Source of the DNA: Prevotella melaninogenica ATCC 25845
GTDB lineage: Bacteria > Bacteroidota > Bacteroidia > Bacteroidales > Bacteroidaceae
Length of the DNA: 64,000 bases
NCBI RefSeq assembly: GCF_000144405.1
Contig: NC_014370.1
Span: forward strand, 308,501 to 372,500
Direction of reading: 5' to 3'
Positions 9,868 to 17,644 of this stretch are shown here, in pieces (the stretch's first letter is position 1; every line of letters begins with the position of its first letter). The notes under the pieces are model-generated. The model ran no database searches, had not been told where the DNA came from, and saw nothing but the letters and a program-made list of their open reading frames with translations. A program made the translations under genes and the position numbers.

Positions 9868-9897
9868 ATCTTTTGTCTTATAATGAAAGTTCTATCT

Positions 9898-9905
9898 GCA
9901 AAATT
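9898..9905 (-). promoter_or_regulatory. Promoter -7 box for glnN
   Basis: On the minus strand this reads TAATTTTG, matching TAnnTTTG, about 31 bp upstream of the glnN start. Confidence 0.6.
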
Positions 9906-10130
9906 AGTTATTTTCAGATTATCTGGCAAAGTATTTAAGGATATTATTCTCTATTATTACAGCCTAATAATTTTTAATCGAAATTGTACTTTAAAGCTGA
10001 TAGTTATGCTCTTTTCATTCCTATTGTCTTTGATAAAGGATGCCTCTTAATCCAATAATGCCATTTTGTTTTGGGCTATATAGCTCTTTATTAGCAACAA
10101 ATGCCTTTCATCTTAGTCGTATATTATAAG

Positions 10131-10206
10131 GTGTTTAACCCTCCGCACGAATGGTGTTAATGCTTCGCACGATTGGTGCTCATGCTCCGCACAATTGGTG
10201 TTTACC
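10131..10206 (+). repeat. 22-bp tandem array of GCAC-n-GGTG units (array 1)
   Basis: Three full 22-bp units start at 10141, 10163 and 10185, preceded by a partial unit. Each has the form CTCCGCACnAnTGGTGnTnA, and its GCAC...GGTG core is a small imperfect palindrome. The same unit recurs near 20075, 38051 and 51571. Confidence 0.75.
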
Positions 10207-10358
10207 AAGAACACGACATGGAACAAGCAATAATACAATGGATAAAGATGGTAGGGAAGAGGTGTGTTTGCCTCATTGTGAATTATAAGGTAGGCTTCTA
10301 AAGAATTGTTTATACGTGAAGTTCTTATGAAACCACGCGATTTGTCGGCTCAAACTAT

Positions 10359-10560
10359 AGAAAAGAAAAAAGTGTATATCTGCTCACGCAGACATACACT
10401 CAGCCACTTAACTAAATAACTCAAAAAATTATTTGACTCAAAAAATCATTAGGCAATCTTCTCACGAGGACCATCCTAATTAGTTTAATTTGACTATTAA
10501 CTTACTAATAACTATTTAAACGTAATTTGATTGCTACTCAAGAAATATCTTTAATTGATA
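10359..10560 (-). ncRNA. Candidate small RNA or orphan transcript in the glnN-araC gap
   Basis: On the minus strand a -7 box TATCTTTG (10564-10571) is followed about 165 nt later by a strong hairpin (10372-10399, GTGTATGTCTGC with its complement). A T-rich run (10359-10371) follows, the layout of an intrinsic terminator. No plausible ORF longer than 17 codons lies between them, although a 17-codon ORF starting MVLVRR is possible. The alternative is that it is the 3' end of the AraC-type regulator mRNA, whose stop is at 10691. The rest of the 9906-10690 gap holds the 22-bp array and AT-rich DNA. Confidence 0.4.
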
Positions 10561-10690
10561 TTACAAAGATAGTTATTTTGTGGGAAAAAAGATGTCTGTG
10601 CAAATAAATTATATTTGTTATAAGACTTATTTTTTATTATAACTACCTTTTATACCCTTTTTAAACGTCATTTTTCTCCCATTTCATCGA

Positions 10691-11821
10691 TTAAACTTCA
10701 TCTTCAAGCGATTCTGTGTTTTGAGGTCTTTTAGTGTCGCTAAGCCTCTTCCTATAAATGGTTGGAGCTACTCCGAACCTCTTTTTGAAGGCTTTACTCA
10801 TAGCCGCAAGGTCGCTATAACCACATTCGTATGCGATTTCTGATATGTTTTTGTCATCGTTTTTGAGTAACTCACGGCAATGAATCATACGACATTCGCT
10901 TTGCCAAGATAGGAATGTCTTACCCGCAAACTCATAGATATAGTAGGAGAGGGCTACGGTCTGTATTCCTATAGATGCTGCCGTCTTCTCCATTGTAAGC
11001 TCTGTATCAGCCAATGGGAATGGGTCCTGATGAAGCCACTTGTCTATTTTCTCTTTAATTGAATTGCCTTTGTTATAGTTGTTTGACTCCAAAATCATAA
11101 TGTGTTTATGTAGATTCACGTAAAAACGTGTGATTGCTATGACAGTAAATATGATACAAATCTTTAATAAGGCATGGTAAATTGTAGACGGAACAAGCTG
11201 TCCTATCGTTATCATTATGAGGAGTATTCCCGTCCCTAAATAGATTTTGTTGCGTCGTGCTATACCTCTAAGGTCTCCGTTTTCATCGATAATTTGATGC
11301 TTATATTTAATCTGTTGTGTTACAATCTCTATAATCATCAATAGCTTGCAGAAGAGGATACCTGCTGAAAAGATAATACGCATTAATGCTTGTATTGGCA
11401 TCGTTTGCTGGAGATCAGCTTGTAGTTGACTGTAATTCTGGTAATGATGAATGTCTCCGTTCGCTGCATATATCATCTGTGGGACAAGTAGTGATAGCGG
11501 TAGGAGGTTATAGAATAACAGAGCATACGTATTCTTGTAAATCTTTCCATTGCTGAATGTCGTGCATGTGATAAGGAAAGACTCCCAGAGAAGGTATAAT
11601 GATAATATCGATGGAACACATAATATTTCGGTTTCATCGTTCTCACTCCGTATAAAATGACAGCAAAGATATAGAAGAAGAAGCCCATAGTCCAATATAA
11701 TTATTCTACGCTTAAAAGTGAGTGGACCACTTGGTGACTTCCAATACATCAATGCAATGATGGCAAAGCATATAGCCGAAGCAATTATAGCTGCCAATGA
11801 AGTTGCATAACTTAGTATCAT
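10691..11821 (-). CDS. Membrane-anchored AraC-family transcriptional regulator
   Basis: This 376-residue protein has about seven hydrophobic segments in its first 245 residues and a C-terminal AraC/XylS DNA-binding domain (about 270-360). The second helix-turn-helix is clear in SEIAYECGYSDLAAMSKAFK, followed by the family's FGVAPTIYRK. The layout suggests an integral membrane sensor fused to a DNA-binding domain, a type common in Bacteroidota. The ligand and targets are unknown. It is monocistronic, with a -7 box (TATCTTTG on the minus strand, 11847-11854) just upstream. A possible sRNA or long 3' UTR lies downstream. Confidence 0.85.
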   Translation of the reverse strand: MILSYATSLAAIIASAICFAIIALMYWKSPSGPLTFKRRIIILDYGLLLLYLCCHFIRSENDETEILCVPSILSLYLLWESFLITCTTFSNGKIYKNTYALLFYNLLPLSLLVPQMIYAANGDIHHYQNYSQLQADLQQTMPIQALMRIIFSAGILFCKLLMIIEIVTQQIKYKHQIIDENGDLRGIARRNKIYLGTGILLIMITIGQLVPSTIYHALLKICIIFTVIAITRFYVNLHKHIMILESNNYNKGNSIKEKIDKWLHQDPFPLADTELTMEKTAASIGIQTVALSYYIYEFAGKTFLSWQSECRMIHCRELLKNDDKNISEIAYECGYSDLAAMSKAFKKRFGVAPTIYRKRLSDTKRPQNTESLEDEV

Positions 11822-11846
11822 GATATATTTGTGTTGTTGTCTAATA

Positions 11847-11854
11847 CAAAGATA
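11847..11854 (-). promoter_or_regulatory. Promoter -7 box for the AraC-type regulator
   Basis: On the minus strand this reads TATCTTTG, about 26 bp upstream of the start codon. Confidence 0.6.
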
Positions 11855-12048
11855 ATAAAATAATCTCAGAAAACCTCACTCTTTCCTTTTTAGTACGGTC
11901 TATGCTGGGATTTTATGTTGTATGACAACGTCTCAGAGGTTGTTTTATTTTATTAGGTTTTCTTTTTTGACGTTTTTTGATATTTTGATTACCTTGAAAA
12001 GCATGGTAATCCCTCTTTTTATAAGATTGTAAAGGTGTTGTTTAGTCT

Positions 12049-14205
12049 TTAAGTTACCATTGTTTTCATAATTAATCGTATGTCATTATAGGTTATATCT
12101 GAAGGGCATAACTCCTTAATAGGGTTCATTCCGCTTTCTGTTCCAACAGCTTTAATTATCCGCTTGATGATATTTATTTTCTTTTCATCAATCACTTCTT
12201 CAAGCTTTATGTCTCCATTTAGGATGTAAGATACGAGATGTCCTTGGATTGTACCTTGTGTCAATCCTCGCTCTTTGGCAATCTCTTCAACGCTTTTTCC
12301 AGTTTTGAAGAGGTTATATGTCTGTTCAGAAGTGCTGATTTTTTTCTCTTTAGGTTTGTCTTTATCTTCTTTTCTCTTTCTTCTTTTTCTCTCGTTTCCA
12401 TCGGAAATACTGTTGAGAATAGCCTCTTGCTTTGCTGTGAGGTAGGTAGTAATCGAGAAACCATCTTCCATTATGCTTTCTAACAGATCATGCTTTGCCA
12501 GGTAAGTCTGTTTAAGTTCAGTGTAAGCGTTGTCAAAACGTTTAGCACCTATTTTATTATTTGTCTGTACTTCCTTGGTCAACTCTATCATTCTACTGAA
12601 GATTTCGGTCAACTCACTATGGAAGTAGAGCGCTCCTTTCTTTATTCTCTCCTTGAAATCCTCTTCGTGAAGCTGCTCGGTTGTCATCTTTTTGATAAGA
12701 TTCTCCCATTTCATCGATACTTGAATGATGCGTGACTCTAAGTCAGTAAGCGCCATCTTATGCAGTGCATTTATCTTTGTAAACTTGAAGAAGAACTCTG
12801 TTAATACCCTAAAGAGAGCCGTCTCGTAGGTTTTAATCTCGTTGAAATTGAATAATTCGATAAGTAATTGGCGATGGTATTCTTCTTTCAAGGCAGGTAA
12901 AGCGGAGATACTCTTTTCAGCTTCTTCTGTTTGATGTGAGATATACTCACTTACACGGTTATCATTTATAATCGCAGTATTACCAATCGGAGATGCCAAA
13001 ACCAAACCTTCTAAGGTCTTACAACGACTTAATGCAACATAAACCTGTCCCGAAGCAAAGGATGCTTGCGCATCTATAATAGCATGTTCAAAGGTAAGTC
13101 CTTGGCTCTTATGTATGGTAATAGCCCACGCCAGACGCAGTGGATACTGCCTAAAAGTCCCCTGCACCTCTGCTTCTATTTGTTTTGTTTTCTCGTTTAA
13201 GGTGTATTTAGTGTTCTCCCATGTCTCAACTTCAACCTCAAATTCCTCATCCTCTCCATGGCAAAGAACGTATATCTTCTCGTTATCAACATGGGTGATG
13301 TGTCCAATACGCCCATTATAGTAACGGCCATTGTTATCATTACGTATGAACATCACCTGCGCACCCGTCTTCAGCGTAAGGTTGAAGTCCGTTGGATAGT
13401 TGTATTCAGGGAAGTTACCATCCGTTTCTGCGCTAAAGGTATAAGCTTTTGCGGGAAGTTTACGAAGTTGGTCTTCGTTATAGCTTTCCGCCATTCTGTT
13501 ATGTGTTGTCAATCGAATATAATCACTACCCTCCTTTGGTTGGAACGTTGGATCATATCTTTCGTTGAGACGCTGGAGGTCATCTGCAGAAACTTTTCCC
13601 TCTCTTATATTATTAAGTAAGGTGATGAAGGTCGCATCTTGCTGTCGATAGACGTGGGTTAGCTCAATAGTTACATAGCTAATGCTGCGTAATGCCTTTG
13701 AACCAAAGAAATAAGGAGTGTCATAATACTGTCGTAATAGTTCCTCTTCTTCAGGAGTTACAACGGGAGTAAGCTGTTGTAAGTCGCCTATCATCAGGAG
13801 TTGTACACCACCAAAGGGCTTATCTGGCTCACGAAAACGACGTAAAACGGAGTCAATTGCATCAAGAACATCAGCTCGTACCATACTAATCTCGTCAATG
13901 ATAAGCAAGTCGAGAGTACGCATAATCTTGCGTTTCTCTTTGCTATAATCAAATCGATTCTTGATGTTAGTATTGGGTACGAAAGGTGAGAGGGGCAACT
14001 GGAAGAAAGAGTGAATCGTCATACCGCCCGCATTGATAGCAGCCACGCCAGTAGGAGCAACAATAATGTTTCGTTTATTGCTGCGCTCTTTGAGTGTGCG
14101 AAGGAAGGTTGTTTTACCAGTTCCAGCCTTTCCTGTGAGGAAAATACTTATTCCAGTGTGTTCTACAAAGTCCCACGCATTGCGTAATTCTTGGTTTTTC
14201 TCCAT
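12049..14205 (-). CDS. PIF1-like superfamily 1 DNA helicase with C-terminal HTH
   Basis: This 718-residue ATPase resembles the PIF1/RecD group of 5'-3' DNA helicases. Walker A is GKAGTGKTT (about 25-33) and Walker B is LLIIDEIS with Asp104-Glu105. Motif VI-like VYVALSRCKTLEGL and the UvrD-C/PIF1 segment AITIHKSQGLTFE lie near 365-405. The C-terminal third contains a basic linker (KRRKRKEDKDKPKEKK) and a helix-turn-helix of the HTH_40 type (SVEEIAKERGLTQGTIQGHL). It is probably involved in DNA replication or repair; the exact role is inferred from the family. A -7 box TAACTTTG (minus, 14235-14242) precedes it. Confidence 0.88.
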   Translation of the reverse strand: MEKNQELRNAWDFVEHTGISIFLTGKAGTGKTTFLRTLKERSNKRNIIVAPTGVAAINAGGMTIHSFFQLPLSPFVPNTNIKNRFDYSKEKRKIMRTLDLLIIDEISMVRADVLDAIDSVLRRFREPDKPFGGVQLLMIGDLQQLTPVVTPEEEELLRQYYDTPYFFGSKALRSISYVTIELTHVYRQQDATFITLLNNIREGKVSADDLQRLNERYDPTFQPKEGSDYIRLTTHNRMAESYNEDQLRKLPAKAYTFSAETDGNFPEYNYPTDFNLTLKTGAQVMFIRNDNNGRYYNGRIGHITHVDNEKIYVLCHGEDEEFEVEVETWENTKYTLNEKTKQIEAEVQGTFRQYPLRLAWAITIHKSQGLTFEHAIIDAQASFASGQVYVALSRCKTLEGLVLASPIGNTAIINDNRVSEYISHQTEEAEKSISALPALKEEYHRQLLIELFNFNEIKTYETALFRVLTEFFFKFTKINALHKMALTDLESRIIQVSMKWENLIKKMTTEQLHEEDFKERIKKGALYFHSELTEIFSRMIELTKEVQTNNKIGAKRFDNAYTELKQTYLAKHDLLESIMEDGFSITTYLTAKQEAILNSISDGNERKRRKRKEDKDKPKEKKISTSEQTYNLFKTGKSVEEIAKERGLTQGTIQGHLVSYILNGDIKLEEVIDEKKINIIKRIIKAVGTESGMNPIKELCPSDITYNDIRLIMKTMVT

Positions 14206-14234
14206 TCTTTTTGTGCCTTTTTGCTTGCGGCTGG

Positions 14235-14242
14235 CAAAGTTA
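14235..14242 (-). promoter_or_regulatory. Promoter -7 box for the PIF1-like helicase
   Basis: On the minus strand this reads TAACTTTG, about 30 bp from the start codon. Confidence 0.6.
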
Positions 14243-14345
14243 GTTTAAATATTTGAGAAAAGCAAGTGATATTTCTTTGATTTACATCAATCGACTTGAT
14301 ACAGGCTAATTAAAAGGTAGATTCCTAAGTTTATTGTTTGTTTCT

Positions 14346-14377
14346 TTTGTTGGATGTTTTGTTTTTGTCTAACTTTG
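14346..14377 (+). promoter_or_regulatory. Promoter of the small membrane-peptide gene
   Basis: TTTG (14346-14349) and TAACTTTG (14370-14377) are separated by 20 bp, a full Bacteroidota -33/-7 promoter. The start point is expected near 14384, leaving a leader of about 20 nt before the first ATG. Confidence 0.75.
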
Positions 14378-14404
14378 CACTCGTAATTAAAGGATAACAT
14401 ATTA

Positions 14405-14530
14405 ATGAACAGGGGAAAAAGGTTCCCCATTAAAGGTAAAAAGATTATGATTTCAGTAGTATTATCAGCTGTAGTAGTTGCAGCATTAGTAGCAAAGGCA
14501 GTTAACTTGAATAATCACATCGCTGCCTAA
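14405..14530 (+). CDS. Small single-pass membrane peptide, 41 residues
   Basis: This short ORF encodes a peptide with a basic N-terminus (MNRGKRFPIKGKK) followed by a hydrophobic stretch MISVVLSAVVVAALVAKAV and a short polar tail NLNNHIAA. The ATG at 14447 would give a 27-residue form that consists almost entirely of the membrane helix. A hairpin (GGGGAA...TTCCCC, 14412-14428) overlaps the first codons and could mask the upstream start. It has its own full promoter and terminator, so it is an independent transcript of about 220 nt. I recognise no family. It could be a type I toxin-like peptide or a small membrane modulator, but nothing here distinguishes these. It is transcribed away from the helicase gene. 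Confidence 0.6.
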   Translation: MNRGKRFPIKGKKIMISVVLSAVVVAALVAKAVNLNNHIAA

Positions 14531-14570
14531 TTAAGAAAGTAATTTAGAAATTTGAGAGTAGTAACAAGGT

Positions 14571-14612
14571 CCCGTCTGCGTTTATAACGTAGTCGGGATT
14601 TTTGTTTTTCTT
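14571..14612 (+). terminator. Terminator of the small-peptide gene
   Basis: A hairpin with arms CCCGTCTGCG and CGTAGTCGGG (14571-14597) is followed by a T-rich run, about 40 bp after the peptide stop codon. Confidence 0.8.
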
Positions 14613-14760
14613 TGTTTTTAAGTACCGTCTTTCGCTTGTTTATACTCCCTTTCTTTTCTTTTCGAAAGCAGGTTTTAGGATTCAGTGGATGTGAAATAAC
14701 TTTACAAAAAGCGAGTATAGGAAGTCTAATATTTAAGAAAAAACACCCTTCCCTCCTGTT

Positions 14761-14936
14761 TTTGTAACTATCTTATAGTCAGAGTTGTATGAAGGTGTGT
14801 TTTAAAAGGTGCTTAATAAGGGTTCAAAAGGGCGTTAGTTAGACCTCAAAAGGGCACCTTTTGCAAGGCTATTAAGCCTTAGTTAGCGTCTAATTAAGCC
14901 TCTTTAAATTTTGAGTCTTTGAATTTTTATTACAAA
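14761..14936 (+). repeat. Copy B of the 176-177 bp TTTGTAA palindromic element
   Basis: This copy is 176 bp, with TTTGTAAC at the left end and TTACAAA at the right end. The palindrome core (AAAAGGTGCTTAATAAG... to ...CACCTTTTGCAAGG) is present but the right half has diverged most of the five copies. It occupies much of the gap between the small-peptide gene and the TIGR02757 gene. Confidence 0.75.
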
Positions 14937-15000
14937 GGTAATAGAGAAAACGAGTTCTTACTTTATCCTTTGAGCCTATCATCAAATTAGGATGATTGTT

Positions 15001-15912
15001 CTATTTCAGGTTTACTCCATATCCAAAGAGGGCAAAATCAGCTTTTAGAGGGTCATCAGGGAAGATCTCTAACAGTTTATCGGTTAGTTTTCGAGCAACT
15101 GACATAGAAGCAGTCTTGCTTGTAATGAGACCTAATTGCAGAGACTGCTGTATGACATGGGTGTCAAGAGGGATGATGAGCGAACGTTGGTCGATGAACT
15201 CAGACCATAGTCCAAGGTCTACTGGAGAGTTGGTTCGAACCATCCAGCGTAGGAACATACATACACGTTTACAGCTTGAATTCGTGTTTTTGGGCACGAT
15301 TCCGACGGCTTCATGTTTAAAAAAATGCGCACAAATAGCTTCAATTGCGGTAATTGTATCAGTCTTTTTACTTCCCTTTTGGAGGTTTGCATAGCTGCGA
15401 ATGTAATTCTCCATGTCGCCATACTCCTCATACATCTTTCGTAGTGCATGGAAGAGATCGCACATCATAGCATTGGTATACAAGCGATAGAAACATTGAT
15501 TGTCATTAGGAATGTCGAGTGTGTACCTTCCTGCTTTAATCCATTCATAGGGTTCGCTACGTGAACAATCGAGCAGATATTGTATGCGAGGCAGGAAAAG
15601 TTGTCGTGAACCATAACTTAGGCAAGCAGCAATAAAAGCGATGGTTTCTTGATTTCTTTTGCCAATCACTTGGTGCATAAACCATGATGGGTCGCCATTG
15701 AGAAAAGACGAGGTTTCATATTTGTTAGCAAGGGTAAGAAGTCTTTTTCGTAAAGACTTCGTTTCTATATCTTTACAAAAAGACCTCACCATCCCTCCCT
15801 CTCCAAGTGAAGAGGGAAGTGAATGGTGAGGTTGCTTTTTATTCCTTAGACTTTTGCTATCTTTGCTTATCGTCTTCGTTTTCTTACTGCTTGTGTCTTG
15901 AGCTTTAGACAT
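15001..15912 (-). CDS. TIGR02757 (DUF2400) family protein with repeat-derived N-terminus
   Basis: The protein is 303 residues long and from about residue 50 onward matches the TIGR02757 family of Bacteroidota (function unknown), with blocks NGDPSWFMHQVIGKRNQETI and LDTHVIQQSLQLGL. The first 50 residues are not family-like. Residues 27-43 are encoded by a C-rich palindrome (15785-15832, CCTCACCA...TGGTGAGG), so the N-terminus seems to have been extended by an inserted repeat. Met41 is a possible alternative start. The neighbour downstream on the strand is the helicase side; upstream is bcp at 131 bp, and these may be co-transcribed. Confidence 0.85.
   Translation of the reverse strand: MSKAQDTSSKKTKTISKDSKSLRNKKQPHHSLPSSLGEGGMVRSFCKDIETKSLRKRLLTLANKYETSSFLNGDPSWFMHQVIGKRNQETIAFIAACLSYGSRQLFLPRIQYLLDCSRSEPYEWIKAGRYTLDIPNDNQCFYRLYTNAMMCDLFHALRKMYEEYGDMENYIRSYANLQKGSKKTDTITAIEAICAHFFKHEAVGIVPKNTNSSCKRVCMFLRWMVRTNSPVDLGLWSEFIDQRSLIIPLDTHVIQQSLQLGLITSKTASMSVARKLTDKLLEIFPDDPLKADFALFGYGVNLK
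15785..15832. repeat. C-rich palindrome inside the TIGR02757 coding region
   Basis: The outer arms CCTCACCA and TGGTGAGG and the inner arms CCCTCTcc and GAAGAGGG form a 48-bp imperfect palindrome. It is translated in frame as residues 27-43. The composition differs from the AT-rich surroundings. Confidence 0.7.
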
Positions 15913-16042
15913 AGTTGTCTCGTTTCTTTTTTATCACATCTCTTTTAGTAGAGAGCGTTTTTTGATTCTTTTATTATCGGCGTTCTCTTATTATTATGAG
16001 CGTGTTATCGGCTTTCTGTTACTATGTCTTCCATTGCAAGAC

Positions 16043-16498
16043 TTAGTCTTCAGCAAGGATTTGAGCAGCGTGATCCTTAGTCTTAATTTGCTTTGGACCG
16101 AGGATGCGCTCAATGATACCATCTTCGTTGATGATGAAAGTAGTGCGGAATGTACCCATGTAGGTGCGGCCATACATCTTCTTTTCACCATAAACACCGA
16201 ATGTCTCAACGAGCTTTAAGTCGGTATCGGCAATGAGTGGGAAGGGAAGTTCATTCTTCTCAATAAACTTCTTGTGTGACTTCTCGTCCTGTATACTTGC
16301 TCCGATAATCACATATCCCTTGTCTCTTAACTCCTTGTAGTTATCACGAAGGTTGCATGCCTGCGCTGTGCAGCCTGATGTTGAATCCTTAGGGTAGAAA
16401 TAAAGAACAATCTTTTGTCCTTTATAATCGCTCAACTTAATTTCTTTTCCATCCTGGTCAGTTCCCAGAATCTCCGGTGCTTTATCTCCTACGTTCAT
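16043..16498 (-). CDS. bcp: Thioredoxin-dependent thiol peroxidase Bcp
   Basis: This is a cytoplasmic peroxiredoxin of the BCP/PrxQ group that reduces hydrogen and organic peroxides using thioredoxin. The 151-residue length is standard. The active-site segment FYPKDSTSGCTAQAC has the peroxidatic Cys43 and a resolving Cys48 five residues later, the pattern of the two-cysteine PrxQ type. A -7 box TATCTTTG lies on the minus strand at 16535-16542, about 37 bp upstream. Confidence 0.95.
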   Translation of the reverse strand: MNVGDKAPEILGTDQDGKEIKLSDYKGQKIVLYFYPKDSTSGCTAQACNLRDNYKELRDKGYVIIGASIQDEKSHKKFIEKNELPFPLIADTDLKLVETFGVYGEKKMYGRTYMGTFRTTFIINEDGIIERILGPKQIKTKDHAAQILAED

Positions 16499-16534
16499 AT
16501 TCTTTCTGTTTTTAATTGATGATTAATCTGAACG

Positions 16535-16542
16535 CAAAGATA
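16535..16542 (-). promoter_or_regulatory. Promoter -7 box for bcp
   Basis: On the minus strand this reads TATCTTTG, about 37 bp from the bcp start codon. Confidence 0.6.
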
Positions 16543-16664
16543 CTGAAAAGAAATGAAATGATTACAGTTTTATGGGATAAAGATTCTATAAAACTGTTTT
16601 TTAGATGATAGTGAGGTGGGGTATAAGAGGGAACTTGCACAATAGAGGAATCATCTTATACCAC

Positions 16665-17066
16665 TATATATAAAAAGGTGTGGGATCTCATCTCACGATG
16701 AAATCCCACTGGTAACTAAAAATATCCCATTGAAAATAGGATTTTGGTAGTTATTTTTATTTATGCTAATCTGAAAAGATTCGGTATGTATGTTTCCTTT
16801 TTTATTACATTTTAGCAGGTGAATTTAGGCAAGACTTATTATGTTTGTCTGTACATCTATTTGTTTCTTGCAGAACGATGTCTTTGTTTCTTATTCTGTC
16901 TTTAATGAAAGAATGTTGTTTTGTAAGCTTACCTACTGCTGCTTGAAATCTTGAATCTTAATCTGTTTATTATGTTCCTGTGATACTCTTTATGCTCAGT
17001 AATGCATATAAATTGCGCTGTTATGCAAAAACTTTTTACTATTTTATCTACAATTAAAATTATTGT
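16665..17066 (-). ncRNA. Candidate orphan transcript of about 400 nt
   Basis: On the minus strand a -7 box TATATTTG (17073-17080) faces a terminator-like hairpin (GTGGGAT...ATCCCAC, 16680-16709) with a T run after it. No ORF beyond a few codons lies between. A second, longer imperfect hairpin sits just before the terminator, with arms near TAACTACC and GGTAACTA. I do not recognise 6S RNA, RNase P or tmRNA landmarks. The rest of the 16499-17644 gap is AT-rich without a supported gene. Confidence 0.3.
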
Positions 17067-17512
17067 TGGGTGCAAATATACAATATTTTATTGAATTAAT
17101 AGATAAATAATACTATTTCTTATCAATAATATGAGAATTAAGGAAAGTATCATGTTTCTCGTTGTACTTGTTAAATTATGACAAAATACTTTGTTGTTAC
17201 ACCTATAATAGAGGCTAATGTGTTTGATTTTTAGGGCTTAAAGATTATTCTATTCGTAAAATATTTAGTTCTAATTTACGGTAAAATCAGCGTTTTTATG
17301 CTTAATCTGATAAAAGAATGACTATGAAATATCATTTTTGTTTTTCTCTTTTTCATCCTTCTCTGTGCTCAAAAAGGTTGCTTGTGGTTATTTATTCCTT
17401 GTATTTTGGTTTTAGTTTTGTCGACAGGAAGACTTTTGATTTTTGTTTAACAAAAACTACTTTGATGCGAGAAGGTAGAACTTTAAAAAAGAAACGTTCA
17501 AAAGAAAGAAGG

Positions 17513-17547
17513 GAGTGGATCCTTTTTGTTGGACACACTCCCTTTAT
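17513..17547. terminator. Terminator downstream of the M13 peptidase gene
   Basis: The arms GGGAGTG and CACTCCC enclose an 18-nt loop. On the minus strand the stem is followed by TTCTTTCTTTT, about 100 bp after the peptidase stop. Confidence 0.65.
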
Positions 17548-17644
17548 ATTAGGTATAAAACTCCGTGGTCATTGCTTAATAGATAGTGACACTACAGAGC
17601 TTATAAGGCATATCAAATGATATGTACATTATTAAAATATTCTC

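Noticed and set aside
12261..12464. Lys-rich ORFs within the helicase gene
   Set aside because: They are out-of-frame readings of the basic linker of the helicase.
17318..17620. A 100-residue ORF in the bcp-peptidase gap
   Set aside because: The composition is Phe/Leu/Lys-rich and not protein-like, the end overlaps a terminator hairpin, and no promoter is seen.
16499..17644. RNase P RNA, tmRNA or 6S RNA in the long gap
   Set aside because: None of the conserved landmarks (such as GAGGAAAGTCC for RNase P RNA) is present on either strand.
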